Assembly: GCF_003003275.1 (NCBI RefSeq)
Contig: NZ_PVTO01000003.1
Coordinates: forward strand, 116,171 to 180,170
Direction: 5' to 3'
DNA length: 64,000 bases
Source of the DNA: Alkalibacterium olivapovliticus
Lineage (GTDB): Bacteria; Bacillota; Bacilli; Lactobacillales; Carnobacteriaceae_A
Shown here: in pieces, positions 27,541 to 36,284 of the stretch
Layout of the letters: every line of letters starts with the position of its first letter
Numbering within the stretch: the first letter of the stretch is position 1
Notes under the pieces: model-generated
The model's input: the letters and a program-made list of their open reading frames with translations, nothing else
What the model was told of the DNA's origin: nothing
Databases searched by the model: none
Made by a program: the position numbers and the translations under genes

Positions 27541-28080
27541 ATGATGAATAAGAAATGGATCAAGTTTTCGAGTGTTGCACTATTGACTTTGTACTTAGCA
27601 GCGTGTGATACGCCTGATGAGGAAGCAGTAGAAGAGGAGTCTGCAGAAATCGTTGAAGAAGAGGAAATGTCTGAAACAGCAGACCAGTCTGAGGAAGAAT
27701 CAGGGGAGACTGACGAAGAAATAGACTCAGATTCAGATATAGAGGACGATGAAGAAGCCGACAGTCAGGCTGAACAGGATGAGCCTGCTGCTGATCTAAT
27801 GGAAACCGTTCAGATCGAAGGGATGGGCGAGTATTATCACACAGGCGATCTAGTGGAGCTGACGGCTGTTTTGTCTGAAGACAGTGATTACGATGACTGG
27901 CAGTGGTACTTGAGAACAGATGATGATTCTGAATGGGAAATGATCTCCGGACAGAATACAAACGAGTTTATCGGTGAAGCACCGGAACACACCGTTGAGA
28001 TGCGTGCTGTGCTTTATGATGACGATCATCAGGCATATGCAGAGTCAGAAGTCATAGAGCTGGAAGTAGACAATCATTAA
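27541..28080 (+). CDS. Acidic lipoprotein with a C-terminal domain shared with the ZnuA insert
   Basis: Exported lipoprotein of 179 residues with unknown molecular function. A signal peptide ends in the lipobox LAAC (Cys22). Residues ~23-85 are almost entirely Glu, Asp, Ser and Thr. Residues ~88-179 form a compact beta-rich domain: VQIEGMGEYYHTGD, then WQWYLR, EWEMISG, VEMRAVLYDDDHQAYAESEV and a terminal VDNH. The same pattern (V..IG.G.HYHSGD, WAWHVK, VAVDQDGYDLAQSEV, DDH) is inserted into ZnuA encoded next door, so the two are homologous domains. A Zur box precedes the gene. A role in capturing zinc or handing it to ZnuA is plausible but inferred. Two adjacent ATG codons could start the protein. 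A terminator separates it from znuA. Confidence 0.82.
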   Translation: MMNKKWIKFSSVALLTLYLAACDTPDEEAVEEESAEIVEEEEMSETADQSEEESGETDEEIDSDSDIEDDEEADSQAEQDEPAADLMETVQIEGMGEYYHTGDLVELTAVLSEDSDYDDWQWYLRTDDDSEWEMISGQNTNEFIGEAPEHTVEMRAVLYDDDHQAYAESEVIELEVDNH

Positions 28081-28091
28081 TAGATAGGATT

Positions 28092-28120
28092 GAAGCGGCT
28101 GAATGACTAAGCCGCTTTTT
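28092..28120 (+). terminator. Terminator between the lipoprotein gene and znuA
   Basis: AAGCGGCT and AGCCGCTT form an 8-bp stem followed by TTT(TT). Confidence 0.85.
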
Positions 28121-28172
28121 CCGTGGATAAATAGACCTTGACATTTCAGAGGTGCGCATGATACTTTATATA

Positions 28173-28187
28173 CCGTAATGATTACGA
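28173..28187 (+). promoter_or_regulatory. Zur box upstream of znuA
   Basis: CCGTAATGATTACGA contains the perfect 13-bp palindrome CGTAATGATTACG (28174-28186) and continues with TTT, an almost ideal Zur operator 30 nt before znuA. Confidence 0.92.
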
Positions 28188-28216
28188 TTTGGATTTTATA
28201 AATTAAGGAGACAATT

Positions 28217-29443
28217 ATGACTAATAAAATATACAGACGTCTGATTCCCCTACTGTTAATGGCTATAGGGTTATCAGCCTGTACGTCAGACGGAGACGAA
28301 GCAACAAGTGAAGAACAGCTCTCTATTGTAACATCTTTCTATCCGGTATACGATTTTACCCAGCGGGTGGCCGGAGACAATGCTGATATAACATTAATGG
28401 TGGGGAATGGGGTAGACCCGCATAGTTACGAGCCCAGCGCGCAGGATATTGCTGGAATCAATGAAGCTGATATGTTTGTTTACAGCAGTGAGGAAATGGA
28501 GTTTTGGGTGCCCAGCTTGCTCAACACGGTTGAAAATGATGATTTAAATATCGTACGTACTGCAGATGGATTTGAAAGTGAATCGCATTACGACACACTT
28601 GGAAGTGCCGACGAGGAGTCTGGCGGATCAGTTGAATCTGTATCCGACGCCCCTTATGATGTTTCATTAATAGGAGTAGGTGGACATTACCACAGTGGAG
28701 ATTCGATTACGGTACTTGCACAGCATGAAGAAGCCTATGAATGGGCGTGGCATGTAAAAGATACCGATGGACAGTGGAATAGAATAGAGGAAATTACAGA
28801 TGAACGATTTGAATATCAGACGGATTCGGATGATTTCTACGTTCAGGTGGTGGCTGTTGATCAGGACGGATATGATTTAGCCCAGTCTGAAGTTGCTCAT
28901 ATCCAGATTGATGACCATGTTGAAGAAGATCCTCATATCTGGCTGGATCCGGTACTGGCTCAAGATCAGGTACGCATGATCCAGGAAGCGCTGATAGAAG
29001 TCGATCCTGAAAATGAAGCTGACTATACTGAGAATGCTGAAGCATTTATTGAAGAACTGAGAACTATACATTCAGAATATGAAGAGGCATTCGCTGATGC
29101 AGAAAACAGGACGTTCGTTGTTCAGCATCAGGCGTTTGGATATATTGCAAGTCGATATGAATTAGAACAAGTGGCTATCGGTGGACTGTCTACTGAAGTT
29201 GAACCCAGCCCTTCACGCATTGCAGAAATCAATGAACTGGTCAACGAGCATAATGTGCCTGTTATCTATTATCAGCAGGGAGCAAATTCATCGATAGCAC
29301 AGACTGTCGCCGACGAAACAGGGACAGAAACGGCTGTTCTTCATGATCTGGAAACCTTGTCTGAAGAACTTCGTGAACAGGACGCCGGATATATAGAAGC
29401 TATGAGAGAAAATCTGGAAGCTTTAAAACGGAGTATAGAATAA
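28217..29443 (+). CDS. znuA: Zinc ABC transporter substrate-binding lipoprotein with an inserted domain
   Basis: Membrane-anchored zinc-binding protein of the ZnuABC/AdcABC importer. The signal peptide ends with LSAC (Cys22). Cluster A-I binding-protein motifs are present: FYPVYDFTQRVAG, GVDPHSYEPSAQD (ligand His69), DPHIWLDPVLAQDQV (His240) and VQHQAFGYI (His304). At 408 residues it is about 90-100 longer than relatives. The extra length, residues ~145-234, replaces the His-rich loop that normally lies just before DPHIWLDP and is homologous to the C-terminal domain of the lipoprotein encoded upstream. It retains HYHSGD and DDH. A near-perfect Zur box precedes it. The ATG follows AAGGAGA. ATPase and permease genes follow after a leaky hairpin. 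Mn specificity is less likely given the Zur box. Confidence 0.93.
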   Translation: MTNKIYRRLIPLLLMAIGLSACTSDGDEATSEEQLSIVTSFYPVYDFTQRVAGDNADITLMVGNGVDPHSYEPSAQDIAGINEADMFVYSSEEMEFWVPSLLNTVENDDLNIVRTADGFESESHYDTLGSADEESGGSVESVSDAPYDVSLIGVGGHYHSGDSITVLAQHEEAYEWAWHVKDTDGQWNRIEEITDERFEYQTDSDDFYVQVVAVDQDGYDLAQSEVAHIQIDDHVEEDPHIWLDPVLAQDQVRMIQEALIEVDPENEADYTENAEAFIEELRTIHSEYEEAFADAENRTFVVQHQAFGYIASRYELEQVAIGGLSTEVEPSPSRIAEINELVNEHNVPVIYYQQGANSSIAQTVADETGTETAVLHDLETLSEELREQDAGYIEAMRENLEALKRSIE

Positions 29444-29454
29444 AGAAGTCGAGC

Positions 29455-29491
29455 AGGAGTGTCGCTGATCAGCAGGGCGCTCCTTGTTTTA
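29455..29491 (+). terminator. Weak hairpin between znuA and znuC
   Basis: AGGAGTGTC pairs with GGCGCTCCT (two G-U pairs) and is followed by TGTTTTA. It may lower read-through into znuCB; a TATAAT at 29534-29539 could also start transcription of znuC independently. Confidence 0.6.
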
Positions 29492-29574
29492 TGGCTGACT
29501 ACTAATAGAGCTGTTCTTTTTGAAGAAGTCAGTTATAATGAGTAGTGACACTATTAAAGAAAGGTCGATTATAC

Positions 29575-30291
29575 ATGGAGTACATTAAAGTTGATGACCT
29601 TGCTTTCCATTATGAAGACGAACCCGTTCTGGAAAACATTTCCTTTGAGGTAAACTCAGGGGACTTTGTTATGCTGACTGGTGAAAATGGAGCAGCAAAA
29701 ACGACGCTACTAAGAAATATATTAGGACTGTTGAAACCATCAAAAGGCAGTGTGACGATTTCCGATCAGAACCGCCGGAATGACAAACTGGTTGTAGGGT
29801 ATGTCCCTCAGCAAGTATCTTCCTTCAACGCAGGGTTTCCCAGTACCGTTCTGGAATTAGTCCAGTCCGGCCGCTATCCAAGAGGGAAATGGTTCAAAAA
29901 ACTGGACAAAGAAGACAAGGAACATGTTAGACGCTCACTTGAATCAGTAGGGATGTGGGACATGCGCCATAAAAAAATTGGAGAACTTTCCGGTGGACAA
30001 AAACAGCGAATTTCGATTGCCCGTGTATTTGCTACGGATCCTGATCTATTTGTACTAGATGAACCGACGACAGGAATGGATATTCATTCCCGAGAAGAAT
30101 TTTACAAATTACTGCAGCATAATAGTAAAGACCATGGTAAAGGGATCTTAATGGTCACACATGATCACGAAGAACTACGTCACTATGCTAATAAACACAT
30201 TGAACTGATCAGGAAGGAGGATTCCCCGTGGAGATGTTTTTCTATGGATTCATGCAAAGAGCCTTCCAGGCATCATTCCTTATCTCACTGA
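29575..30291 (+). CDS. znuC: Zinc ABC transporter ATP-binding protein
   Basis: Cytoplasmic ATPase of the zinc importer, 238 residues. The Walker A loop reads GENGAAKTT, with Ala in place of the usual Gly before Lys (GENGAGKTT), which is a notable substitution. The Q-loop region is VPQQVSSF, the signature LSGGQKQRISIARVF, Walker B LFVLDEPTTGMD and the switch His in VTHDHEEL. The C-terminal tail RCFSMDSC carries two Cys seen in other Firmicutes zinc ATPases. ATG 29575 with AAAGG upstream is chosen over a GTG ten codons earlier. The 3' end overlaps znuB by 64 nt. Confidence 0.93.
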   Translation: MEYIKVDDLAFHYEDEPVLENISFEVNSGDFVMLTGENGAAKTTLLRNILGLLKPSKGSVTISDQNRRNDKLVVGYVPQQVSSFNAGFPSTVLELVQSGRYPRGKWFKKLDKEDKEHVRRSLESVGMWDMRHKKIGELSGGQKQRISIARVFATDPDLFVLDEPTTGMDIHSREEFYKLLQHNSKDHGKGILMVTHDHEELRHYANKHIELIRKEDSPWRCFSMDSCKEPSRHHSLSH

Positions 30292-31085
30292 TTGCTCCCA
30301 TACTTGGTCTTTTTCTTATTCTCAGAAGACAGTCGCTGATGGCAGACACGCTGTCTCATGTCTCTCTGGCTGGGGTTTCGTTAGGAATGCTTTTAGGGAT
30401 CGATCCTACCTGGACCAATATCCTTGTAGTCATCGCGGTGGCGATCCTGCTGGAATACCTCCGTATCGTCTACCGTACGTATTCTGAGGTTTCAGTTGCA
30501 ATGCTGATGTCTGGTGGCATGGCTGTCGCCTTAGTGCTGATGGGATTGAATGAAGGAGGAACGACCGTCAACATCAATCAGTTTTTATTTGGGTCGATCG
30601 TGACTATAAGCCAACAGCAGATCTGGCTGCTGCTTATTCTGACGATAACGATTGGCGTCTTGTATATCATTTTCAGAAAACCAATGTATATCCTGACTTT
30701 CGATGAAGATACGGCTTATACTGCCGGTCTGCCCATCAAGCGGATGTCGATCTTGTTTAATATCCTCACAGGTGTCACAATAGCCGTCATCATGCCCATT
30801 GTCGGAGCGCTGCTGGTTTCAGCTATTATTGTACTCCCTGCTGCTATTTCAATGAGATTGAGTAAGAGTTTTAACGGCGTCATTCTGATCGGGATTGCGA
30901 TAGCCATCATAGGGATGTTAAGTGGACTGACCGCTTCTTATCAGTATGGTACGCCTCCAGGAGCATCCATTACCCTTGTCTTTATCACTATTTTCGTACT
31001 GACGTCGCTTCTGAAAAAACTGTTTTCGAATTCCCGGTACGAACGTCTGAACAGACGTCGAAACATTACAGGTGATACTGAATAA
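30228..31085 (+). CDS. znuB: Zinc ABC transporter permease
   Basis: Integral membrane subunit (ABC-3 family) of the zinc importer, 285 residues with about eight helices. Family blocks include LIAPILGLFLILRRQSLMADTLSHVSLAG (the ATPase-contact loop; shortened here to RRQSLMADTLSHVSLAG), DEDTAYTAGLP and the late GALLVSAIIVLPAA. The start is GTG, seven nt after AAGGAGG inside the end of znuC; an in-frame ATG two codons later is an alternative. The overlap implies coupled translation with znuC. A strong terminator follows. Confidence 0.94.
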   Translation: MEMFFYGFMQRAFQASFLISLIAPILGLFLILRRQSLMADTLSHVSLAGVSLGMLLGIDPTWTNILVVIAVAILLEYLRIVYRTYSEVSVAMLMSGGMAVALVLMGLNEGGTTVNINQFLFGSIVTISQQQIWLLLILTITIGVLYIIFRKPMYILTFDEDTAYTAGLPIKRMSILFNILTGVTIAVIMPIVGALLVSAIIVLPAAISMRLSKSFNGVILIGIAIAIIGMLSGLTASYQYGTPPGASITLVFITIFVLTSLLKKLFSNSRYERLNRRRNITGDTE

Positions 31086-31096
31086 AGCTTAAAACC

Positions 31097-31137
31097 AGCC
31101 CTTCAAAGAGAATAGTCTCTTTGGAAGGGCTCTTTGT
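31097..31137 (+). terminator. Terminator of the zinc importer genes
   Basis: AGCCCTTCAAAGAGA and TCTCTTTGGAAGGGCT pair around ATAG, then CTTTGTG. The stem is strong; the T-run is short. Confidence 0.85.
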
Positions 31138-31252
31138 GATTTATTTGTCATAATTTAGAAAAATTTTTTTCAATATAGTAGCACTGGTAATGGTACTATG
31201 GGGATGTAGATACATAAATATGAGAGAATGAGTATCAGGAACGGAGAATAAC

Positions 31253-32332
31253 ATGCTTGCTGATTTATTTGTCAATATCTGTATTGTTGTTGCCCTGATT
31301 TTTTTATACATGAAATTGCGGTGGAAAAAAGCTTACGAGCAAGGCTATTCTGTCAAAGGAGTTCTTATAGATGGTTTCAGTGGAGGTTTCATGGGGTACA
31401 TCTTAATGTACTTTTCCATAAATGTCACTAATGAAACACTGCTTGATTTAAGGTATGTGCCCATTATGCTGCTGGTTCTGTTCATTGGTAAAACACCGGC
31501 TTTTATCAGTAGTGTGCTGATCATATTCAGCCGTTTTTTAATCGGTGTTAACCGTTCGGCGCTGTATGCAGTAGTCATGATCAGCCTTTTATTTATTGGA
31601 TATACCATCCTGGAAAGGCTGCTGAAAAACCGAAAAGACCTGAAGACTAAGGCAGTTTACATGACCTTATTTTCCAATGCTGTGGTTACATACTTTTTAG
31701 TTATTCTGGTGGGAGAGTTTAGACTTGTCGGTACAATTTTTATGATGTACTGGGTGATTTCGACTATTGGTGGAATCTCTGCCGTCTTCTTAGTCGATTA
31801 CATTAAGAAATCGGAATACCTTTTCTCCCAGTACGAAACTGAATCGTCGAAAGATTTCCTGACTGGACTGTATAACGTCAGGCACTTTGATAAAGTCTGG
31901 GAGCGCAATGCAGAGACGGTGAAAAAGAAGCAGGGTACACTGGCCCTTTTGATGCTGGACATCGATCACTTTAAAATCATAAATGACAATCACGGACATG
32001 CAGTTGGCGACTTTGTTCTGATCGAATTAAGCAGTCTGATGGAACAGACCATTGCCGATAAGGGCACTGTTTTTAGAAAAGGCGGGGAAGAGTTTGCTGT
32101 CATCCTGCCCGACTGTGATAAAGCTAAGGCCTTGAAACTGGCAGAACAGCTGAGGTTTAATGTCGACTATCATGAATTTATCACAGCCACAGGCGAACAG
32201 CTGAAGGTAACGGTGTCGATCGGGCTCGCTTCTTATCCGGAAACAACGCATGAAACCAGAACGATGGTTGAGAAAGCAGATTTGGCACTCTACTTATCCA
32301 AAAGTTCGGGAAGAAATCAGGTCAGTGTGTAA
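31253..32332 (+). CDS. Membrane diguanylate cyclase (5TM-5TMR_LYT-like sensor plus GGDEF)
   Basis: Likely makes cyclic di-GMP from GTP in response to a membrane-sensed signal. Residues 1-190 contain about six hydrophobic helices resembling the LytS/YhcK-type 5TM receptor (with DLRYVPIMLLVLFIGKTPAF). The cytoplasmic GGDEF domain (about 200-359) has DFLTGLYNVRHFD, LMLDIDHFKIINDNHGH, the active-site GGEEF at 277-281 in FRKGGEEFAVILPD, and SIGLASYP. The upstream inhibitory RxxD motif is absent, so product inhibition through that site is not expected. No phosphodiesterase or PilZ protein is in the window. It lies alone between terminators, inserted between the zinc locus and pyc. Confidence 0.9.
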   Translation: MLADLFVNICIVVALIFLYMKLRWKKAYEQGYSVKGVLIDGFSGGFMGYILMYFSINVTNETLLDLRYVPIMLLVLFIGKTPAFISSVLIIFSRFLIGVNRSALYAVVMISLLFIGYTILERLLKNRKDLKTKAVYMTLFSNAVVTYFLVILVGEFRLVGTIFMMYWVISTIGGISAVFLVDYIKKSEYLFSQYETESSKDFLTGLYNVRHFDKVWERNAETVKKKQGTLALLMLDIDHFKIINDNHGHAVGDFVLIELSSLMEQTIADKGTVFRKGGEEFAVILPDCDKAKALKLAEQLRFNVDYHEFITATGEQLKVTVSIGLASYPETTHETRTMVEKADLALYLSKSSGRNQVSV

Positions 32333-32464
32333 ACCGCCCGTCTGGCTGAAGCAGTCTATTTTATTGATCCGCAGGTGAAACTGAGTGTCAGTTCAGAAGA
32401 AAGAATACACTTGGTAAAGGAAAAGAAAGAAACACTGTTATGAAGTCAAATGCTACAAAAGAGG

Positions 32465-32496
32465 GAATGTCGCTGAGGGCATTCTTTTTTTTTTTT
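32465..32496 (+). terminator. Terminator after the GGDEF gene
   Basis: GAATGTC and GGCATTC pair around GCTGAG and are followed by twelve T. Confidence 0.85.
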
Positions 32497-32640
32497 GCAT
32501 TCTGGATGAACAGTATGATCGGCTATTCCCAGACAGATTGAAAAAAAATTTTTTCTTATGGTGAATCTCTGTTAAAATAGAGAATAAGGTTAAAAGAAAA
32601 TGATAGTGCAATGAAATAGATAAGGTAGAGGTGAAACTGA

Positions 32641-35600
32641 ATGGAAAAAGTATTAGTTGCTAATAGAGGAGAAATAGCTATCCGTATCTTCAGAGCGCTG
32701 CATGAGCTGAACATCAGCACGGTGGGAATCTATGCTCAGGAAGATGAAGCAAGTGTTCATCGGTTCAAAGCAGATGAAGCGTACTTAGTGGGCAAAGGAA
32801 AAAAACCGATCGATGCTTATCTTGATATTGAGAGTATCATTGACATCGCAAAAGATTCGGGTGCAGATGCTATTCATCCGGGTTACGGATTTTTATCTGA
32901 AAATTTAATTTTTGCACAACGATGTGTGGAAGAAGGCATCACATTTATCGGACCGGAAACCAGACATCTGGATGTATTCGGAGACAAGCTGAAAGCTAAA
33001 GAAGTGGCTAAAGAAGCTGGCATTCCAACGATTCCCGGAACTGACGGACCCGTTGATTCAGTGGAGGAAGTGAAAGCTTTCGGTAAAGAGTACGGATATC
33101 CGATCATTATGAAAGCTGCATTAGGCGGCGGTGGTCGAGGGATGCGAGTAGCTCACGATGAATCAGAAGCACTGGAAGGATATGACCGGGCTAAAAGTGA
33201 AGCCCAATCAGCTTTCGGGCGTGATGAAATTTATGTTGAACGCTATATATCCAATCCCAAGCATATTGAAGTCCAGATACTTGGAGACACTCAAGGCAAC
33301 ATCGTGCATTTATTCGAACGGGACTGCTCTGTTCAGAGACGTCATCAGAAAGTAGTGGAGGTTGCCCCTTGCGTTGATCTGGATCCTAAAGTCAGAGAAG
33401 AATTATGTCATACTGCAGTTAAACTGATGAAACATGTGGACTATGTCAATGCCGGGACGGTCGAGTTTCTGCTGGAAAATGATGAGTTCTTCTTTATAGA
33501 AGTCAATCCGCGAGTTCAAGTCGAGCACACAGTCACAGAAATGGTGACCGGCATCGATATTGTACAGAGTCAGATTCTTATCGCTCAAGGTCTTAACTTA
33601 TTCGACGAAGTGGGACTGCCTCAGCAGAAAGACATTAAATTAAACGGAGCAGCCATTCAGTGCCGGATCACTACTGAAGACCCCGTCAATAATTTTCTTC
33701 CGGATACTGGAAAAATCAATACTTACCGTTCTCCGGGCGGCTTTGGTATTCGTCTGGATGCCGGAAACGGATTCCAGGGATCCGTTGTAACCCCGTTTTT
33801 CGATTCGCTTTTAGTAAAGCTGTCGGTACAGGCTCTGGATTATGAAAAAGCCGTTCAGAAAATGACGCGTTCACTGATCGAATTCAGGATCCGTGGAGTT
33901 AAAACGAATATTCCGTTCCTGATCAATGTGCTGAAACACCCTGAGTTTTCTTCAGGAAAAGCCACTACCCGCTTTATTGATGAAACACCGGAATTGTTCG
34001 AATACTCTAAACTGCGTGATCGAGGGAACAAATCACTTCAGTATATTGGAAATGTAACAGTCAATGGCTTCCCTGGAATAGGGAAAGTTGAAAAAAGGGC
34101 ATTCAAAGAACCGAGAATGCCAGAAAACCTGATTCTTCCATCAAAAGATATTGTCTATCCGAAACACATTTTAGACAAAGAGGGGCCGGAAGCAGTCTCT
34201 CAATGGCTGAAAGAACAGAATTCTGTCTTAATGACAGATACAACCTTCAGAGATGCGCATCAGAGTCTGCTTGCTACACGTATGCGCACCAAAGACATGC
34301 TGACGATTGCAGAAGAAACTGAAAAAGCGATCCCAGAACTCTTCTCAGTGGAAATGTGGGGAGGCGCAACATTTGACGTATCTTACCGCTTCCTGACTGA
34401 AGACCCATGGGAACGTCTGAGAAAACTGCGTAAAAAAATGCCGAATACGCTGTTCCAGATGCTCTTTAGAGGGTCGAACGGTGTCGGCTATGAGAATCTG
34501 CCGGACAACGTACTGGAAGAATTTATTCGTTTAGCTGCAGAGAACGGTATCGACGTCTTCCGTATCTTTGACAGTCTGAACTGGGTCCCGCAAATGGAAA
34601 AAAGCATTCAGTATGTAAGGGATCAGAATAAAATTGCTGAGGCGGCAATCTGTTATACAGGAGATCTGAATGACCCGTCTCAGACAAAATACACAATGGA
34701 CTACTACAAGCGAATGGCCAGAGAACTGGAATCGTTAGGGGCTCATATCATTGCGATCAAGGATATGGCCGGCCTGCTTAAACCGCACGCGGCTTACCGT
34801 TTGATCGGAGAACTGAAAAATACGGTATCTGTTCCGATTCATCTGCATATGCATGACACAAGCGGAAATGGTGTTTACACCTATGGTGCGGCTATTCGTG
34901 CGGGTGTCGATGTTGTCGACGTCGCTCAGAGTGCCTTAAGTGGAAAAACCAGTCAGCCGAGCATCAGCAGTTTGTATTATGCGCTTGAAGGAACTTCTCA
35001 CGCGCCTAAATTCAACATTAAGAACGTTGAAAACCTGAGCAGATATTGGGAAGACACCCGTAAATTTTATGCAGACTTTGAAGAAGGAATGCCCGCAGCC
35101 TCTACAGAAGTGTATTCTCACCAGATGCCTGGTGGACAATACACCAATTTGAAGCAGCAGGCTAAAGGGGTAGGCCTTGAAGACCGATGGGACGACATTA
35201 AAGAGGCATACACGCTTGTCAACAAAATGTTCGGGGATATCGTTAAAGTGACACCGTCATCCAAAGTAGTGGGAGATATGGCCTTATTCATGATTCAGAA
35301 TGAACTGACTGAAGAAGAGATATTTGAAAAAGGAGACGGTATTGATTTTCCTAAGTCGGTTGTCAGCTTCTTTAAAGGAGAACTTGGCATACCAGAAGGC
35401 GGATTCCCTGAACGACTGCAGCAGCTCGTTTTGAAAGGAGAAGAGCCGCTGGCTAAGAGACCGGGAGAATACAAAAAGCCGCTTGATTTTTCAGTAATCA
35501 AAGCTGAACTCGCTGAACATCTGGACAGAGAGCCGAACATGGAAGAGGTTATCAGCTACATCATGTACCCTCAAGTCTATCTTGACTATACCTTCTTCTA

Positions 35601-36072
35601 TAACATGTACGGAGAGGTCAATAAGTTTGATACACCGACCTTCTTCTACGGCGTGCGTATGGGAGAACAAATCGAAGTTCGTCTTGAAAAAGGGAAAACA
35701 CTGATTATTAAACTGATTCAGATCGGAGATCCGGATCTGGAAGGAAACCGTATTCTGTACTTTGAATTAAACGGTCAGGGCCGACAGGTTGAAATACTAG
35801 ATAAAAGTATTACAGCTACCAAAGCGGTACGCAAGCGAGCTGAACCATCAAACAAAGGGCACATTGGCGCAACGATGCCCGGATCTGTGCTACAAGTTCT
35901 GGTCAATCGTGGCGATAAAGTCGAAAAAGGTGCACCGATCGTTATCACAGAAGCAATGAAAATGGAAACAACAATCCGTTCATCGATTGCAGGTAGAGTA
36001 GAAAGACTCTTCGTTAAAGAAGGAGATCAGATTCAGGCGAATGACCTGCTGGTAGAAATTGAATCCAAATAA
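32641..36072 (+). CDS. pyc: Pyruvate carboxylase
   Basis: Biotin enzyme carboxylating pyruvate to oxaloacetate, 1143 residues, full length. The biotin carboxylase domain (1-~450) shows KVLVANRGEIAIRIFRA, the ATP-grasp loop AALGGGGRGMRVA and EVNPRVQVEHTVTEM. The carboxyltransferase barrel (~520-800) has TDTTFRDAHQSLLATR, FRIFDSLNW and the metal ligands HLHMHDT; an allosteric/PYC-OADA region follows. The C-terminal biotinyl domain carries EAMKMET with the biotin-accepting Lys1107. In lactic-acid-type metabolism it mainly supplies oxaloacetate for aspartate. Biotin ligase is not in the window. ATG preceded by GAGGTG. Confidence 0.98.
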   Translation: MEKVLVANRGEIAIRIFRALHELNISTVGIYAQEDEASVHRFKADEAYLVGKGKKPIDAYLDIESIIDIAKDSGADAIHPGYGFLSENLIFAQRCVEEGITFIGPETRHLDVFGDKLKAKEVAKEAGIPTIPGTDGPVDSVEEVKAFGKEYGYPIIMKAALGGGGRGMRVAHDESEALEGYDRAKSEAQSAFGRDEIYVERYISNPKHIEVQILGDTQGNIVHLFERDCSVQRRHQKVVEVAPCVDLDPKVREELCHTAVKLMKHVDYVNAGTVEFLLENDEFFFIEVNPRVQVEHTVTEMVTGIDIVQSQILIAQGLNLFDEVGLPQQKDIKLNGAAIQCRITTEDPVNNFLPDTGKINTYRSPGGFGIRLDAGNGFQGSVVTPFFDSLLVKLSVQALDYEKAVQKMTRSLIEFRIRGVKTNIPFLINVLKHPEFSSGKATTRFIDETPELFEYSKLRDRGNKSLQYIGNVTVNGFPGIGKVEKRAFKEPRMPENLILPSKDIVYPKHILDKEGPEAVSQWLKEQNSVLMTDTTFRDAHQSLLATRMRTKDMLTIAEETEKAIPELFSVEMWGGATFDVSYRFLTEDPWERLRKLRKKMPNTLFQMLFRGSNGVGYENLPDNVLEEFIRLAAENGIDVFRIFDSLNWVPQMEKSIQYVRDQNKIAEAAICYTGDLNDPSQTKYTMDYYKRMARELESLGAHIIAIKDMAGLLKPHAAYRLIGELKNTVSVPIHLHMHDTSGNGVYTYGAAIRAGVDVVDVAQSALSGKTSQPSISSLYYALEGTSHAPKFNIKNVENLSRYWEDTRKFYADFEEGMPAASTEVYSHQMPGGQYTNLKQQAKGVGLEDRWDDIKEAYTLVNKMFGDIVKVTPSSKVVGDMALFMIQNELTEEEIFEKGDGIDFPKSVVSFFKGELGIPEGGFPERLQQLVLKGEEPLAKRPGEYKKPLDFSVIKAELAEHLDREPNMEEVISYIMYPQVYLDYTFFYNMYGEVNKFDTPTFFYGVRMGEQIEVRLEKGKTLIIKLIQIGDPDLEGNRILYFELNGQGRQVEILDKSITATKAVRKRAEPSNKGHIGATMPGSVLQVLVNRGDKVEKGAPIVITEAMKMETTIRSSIAGRVERLFVKEGDQIQANDLLVEIESK

Positions 36073-36084
36073 GAAATACAAGGG

Positions 36085-36123
36085 GAGGAAGGTCAGTCAA
36101 ATGATCTTTCTTCTTTTTCTTTT
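36085..36123 (+). terminator. Terminator of pyc
   Basis: GAGGAAGGTCA pairs with TGATCTTTCTTC, followed by TTTTTCTTTT. Confidence 0.8.
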
Positions 36124-36170
36124 GTAAGAAATGAGAGGGTAAAATGAACTGCTTGAAACTGGGAAATGAA

Positions 36171-36184
36171 AAATTCCGAACATT
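36171..36184 (+). promoter_or_regulatory. PurBox upstream of purR
   Basis: AAATTCCGAACATT fits the Lactobacillales PurBox AWWWWCCGAACWWT at every position. It lies 101 nt before purR and predicts autoregulation. A separate imperfect palindrome ATGTAATGTACGTTACAT lies at 36252-36269, close to the start codon. Confidence 0.78.
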
Positions 36185-36284
36185 AAATGAATCTAATTGA
36201 AAATAAGCTAGGAATTCACGAATAAAAAAGGTAAAATGGAACTGTAAATGAATGTAATGTACGTTACATAATGAGGTGAAGGAA

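Noticed and set aside
28873..29071. Small minus-strand frames inside znuA
   Set aside because: They are shadows of the coding strand with no ribosome site.
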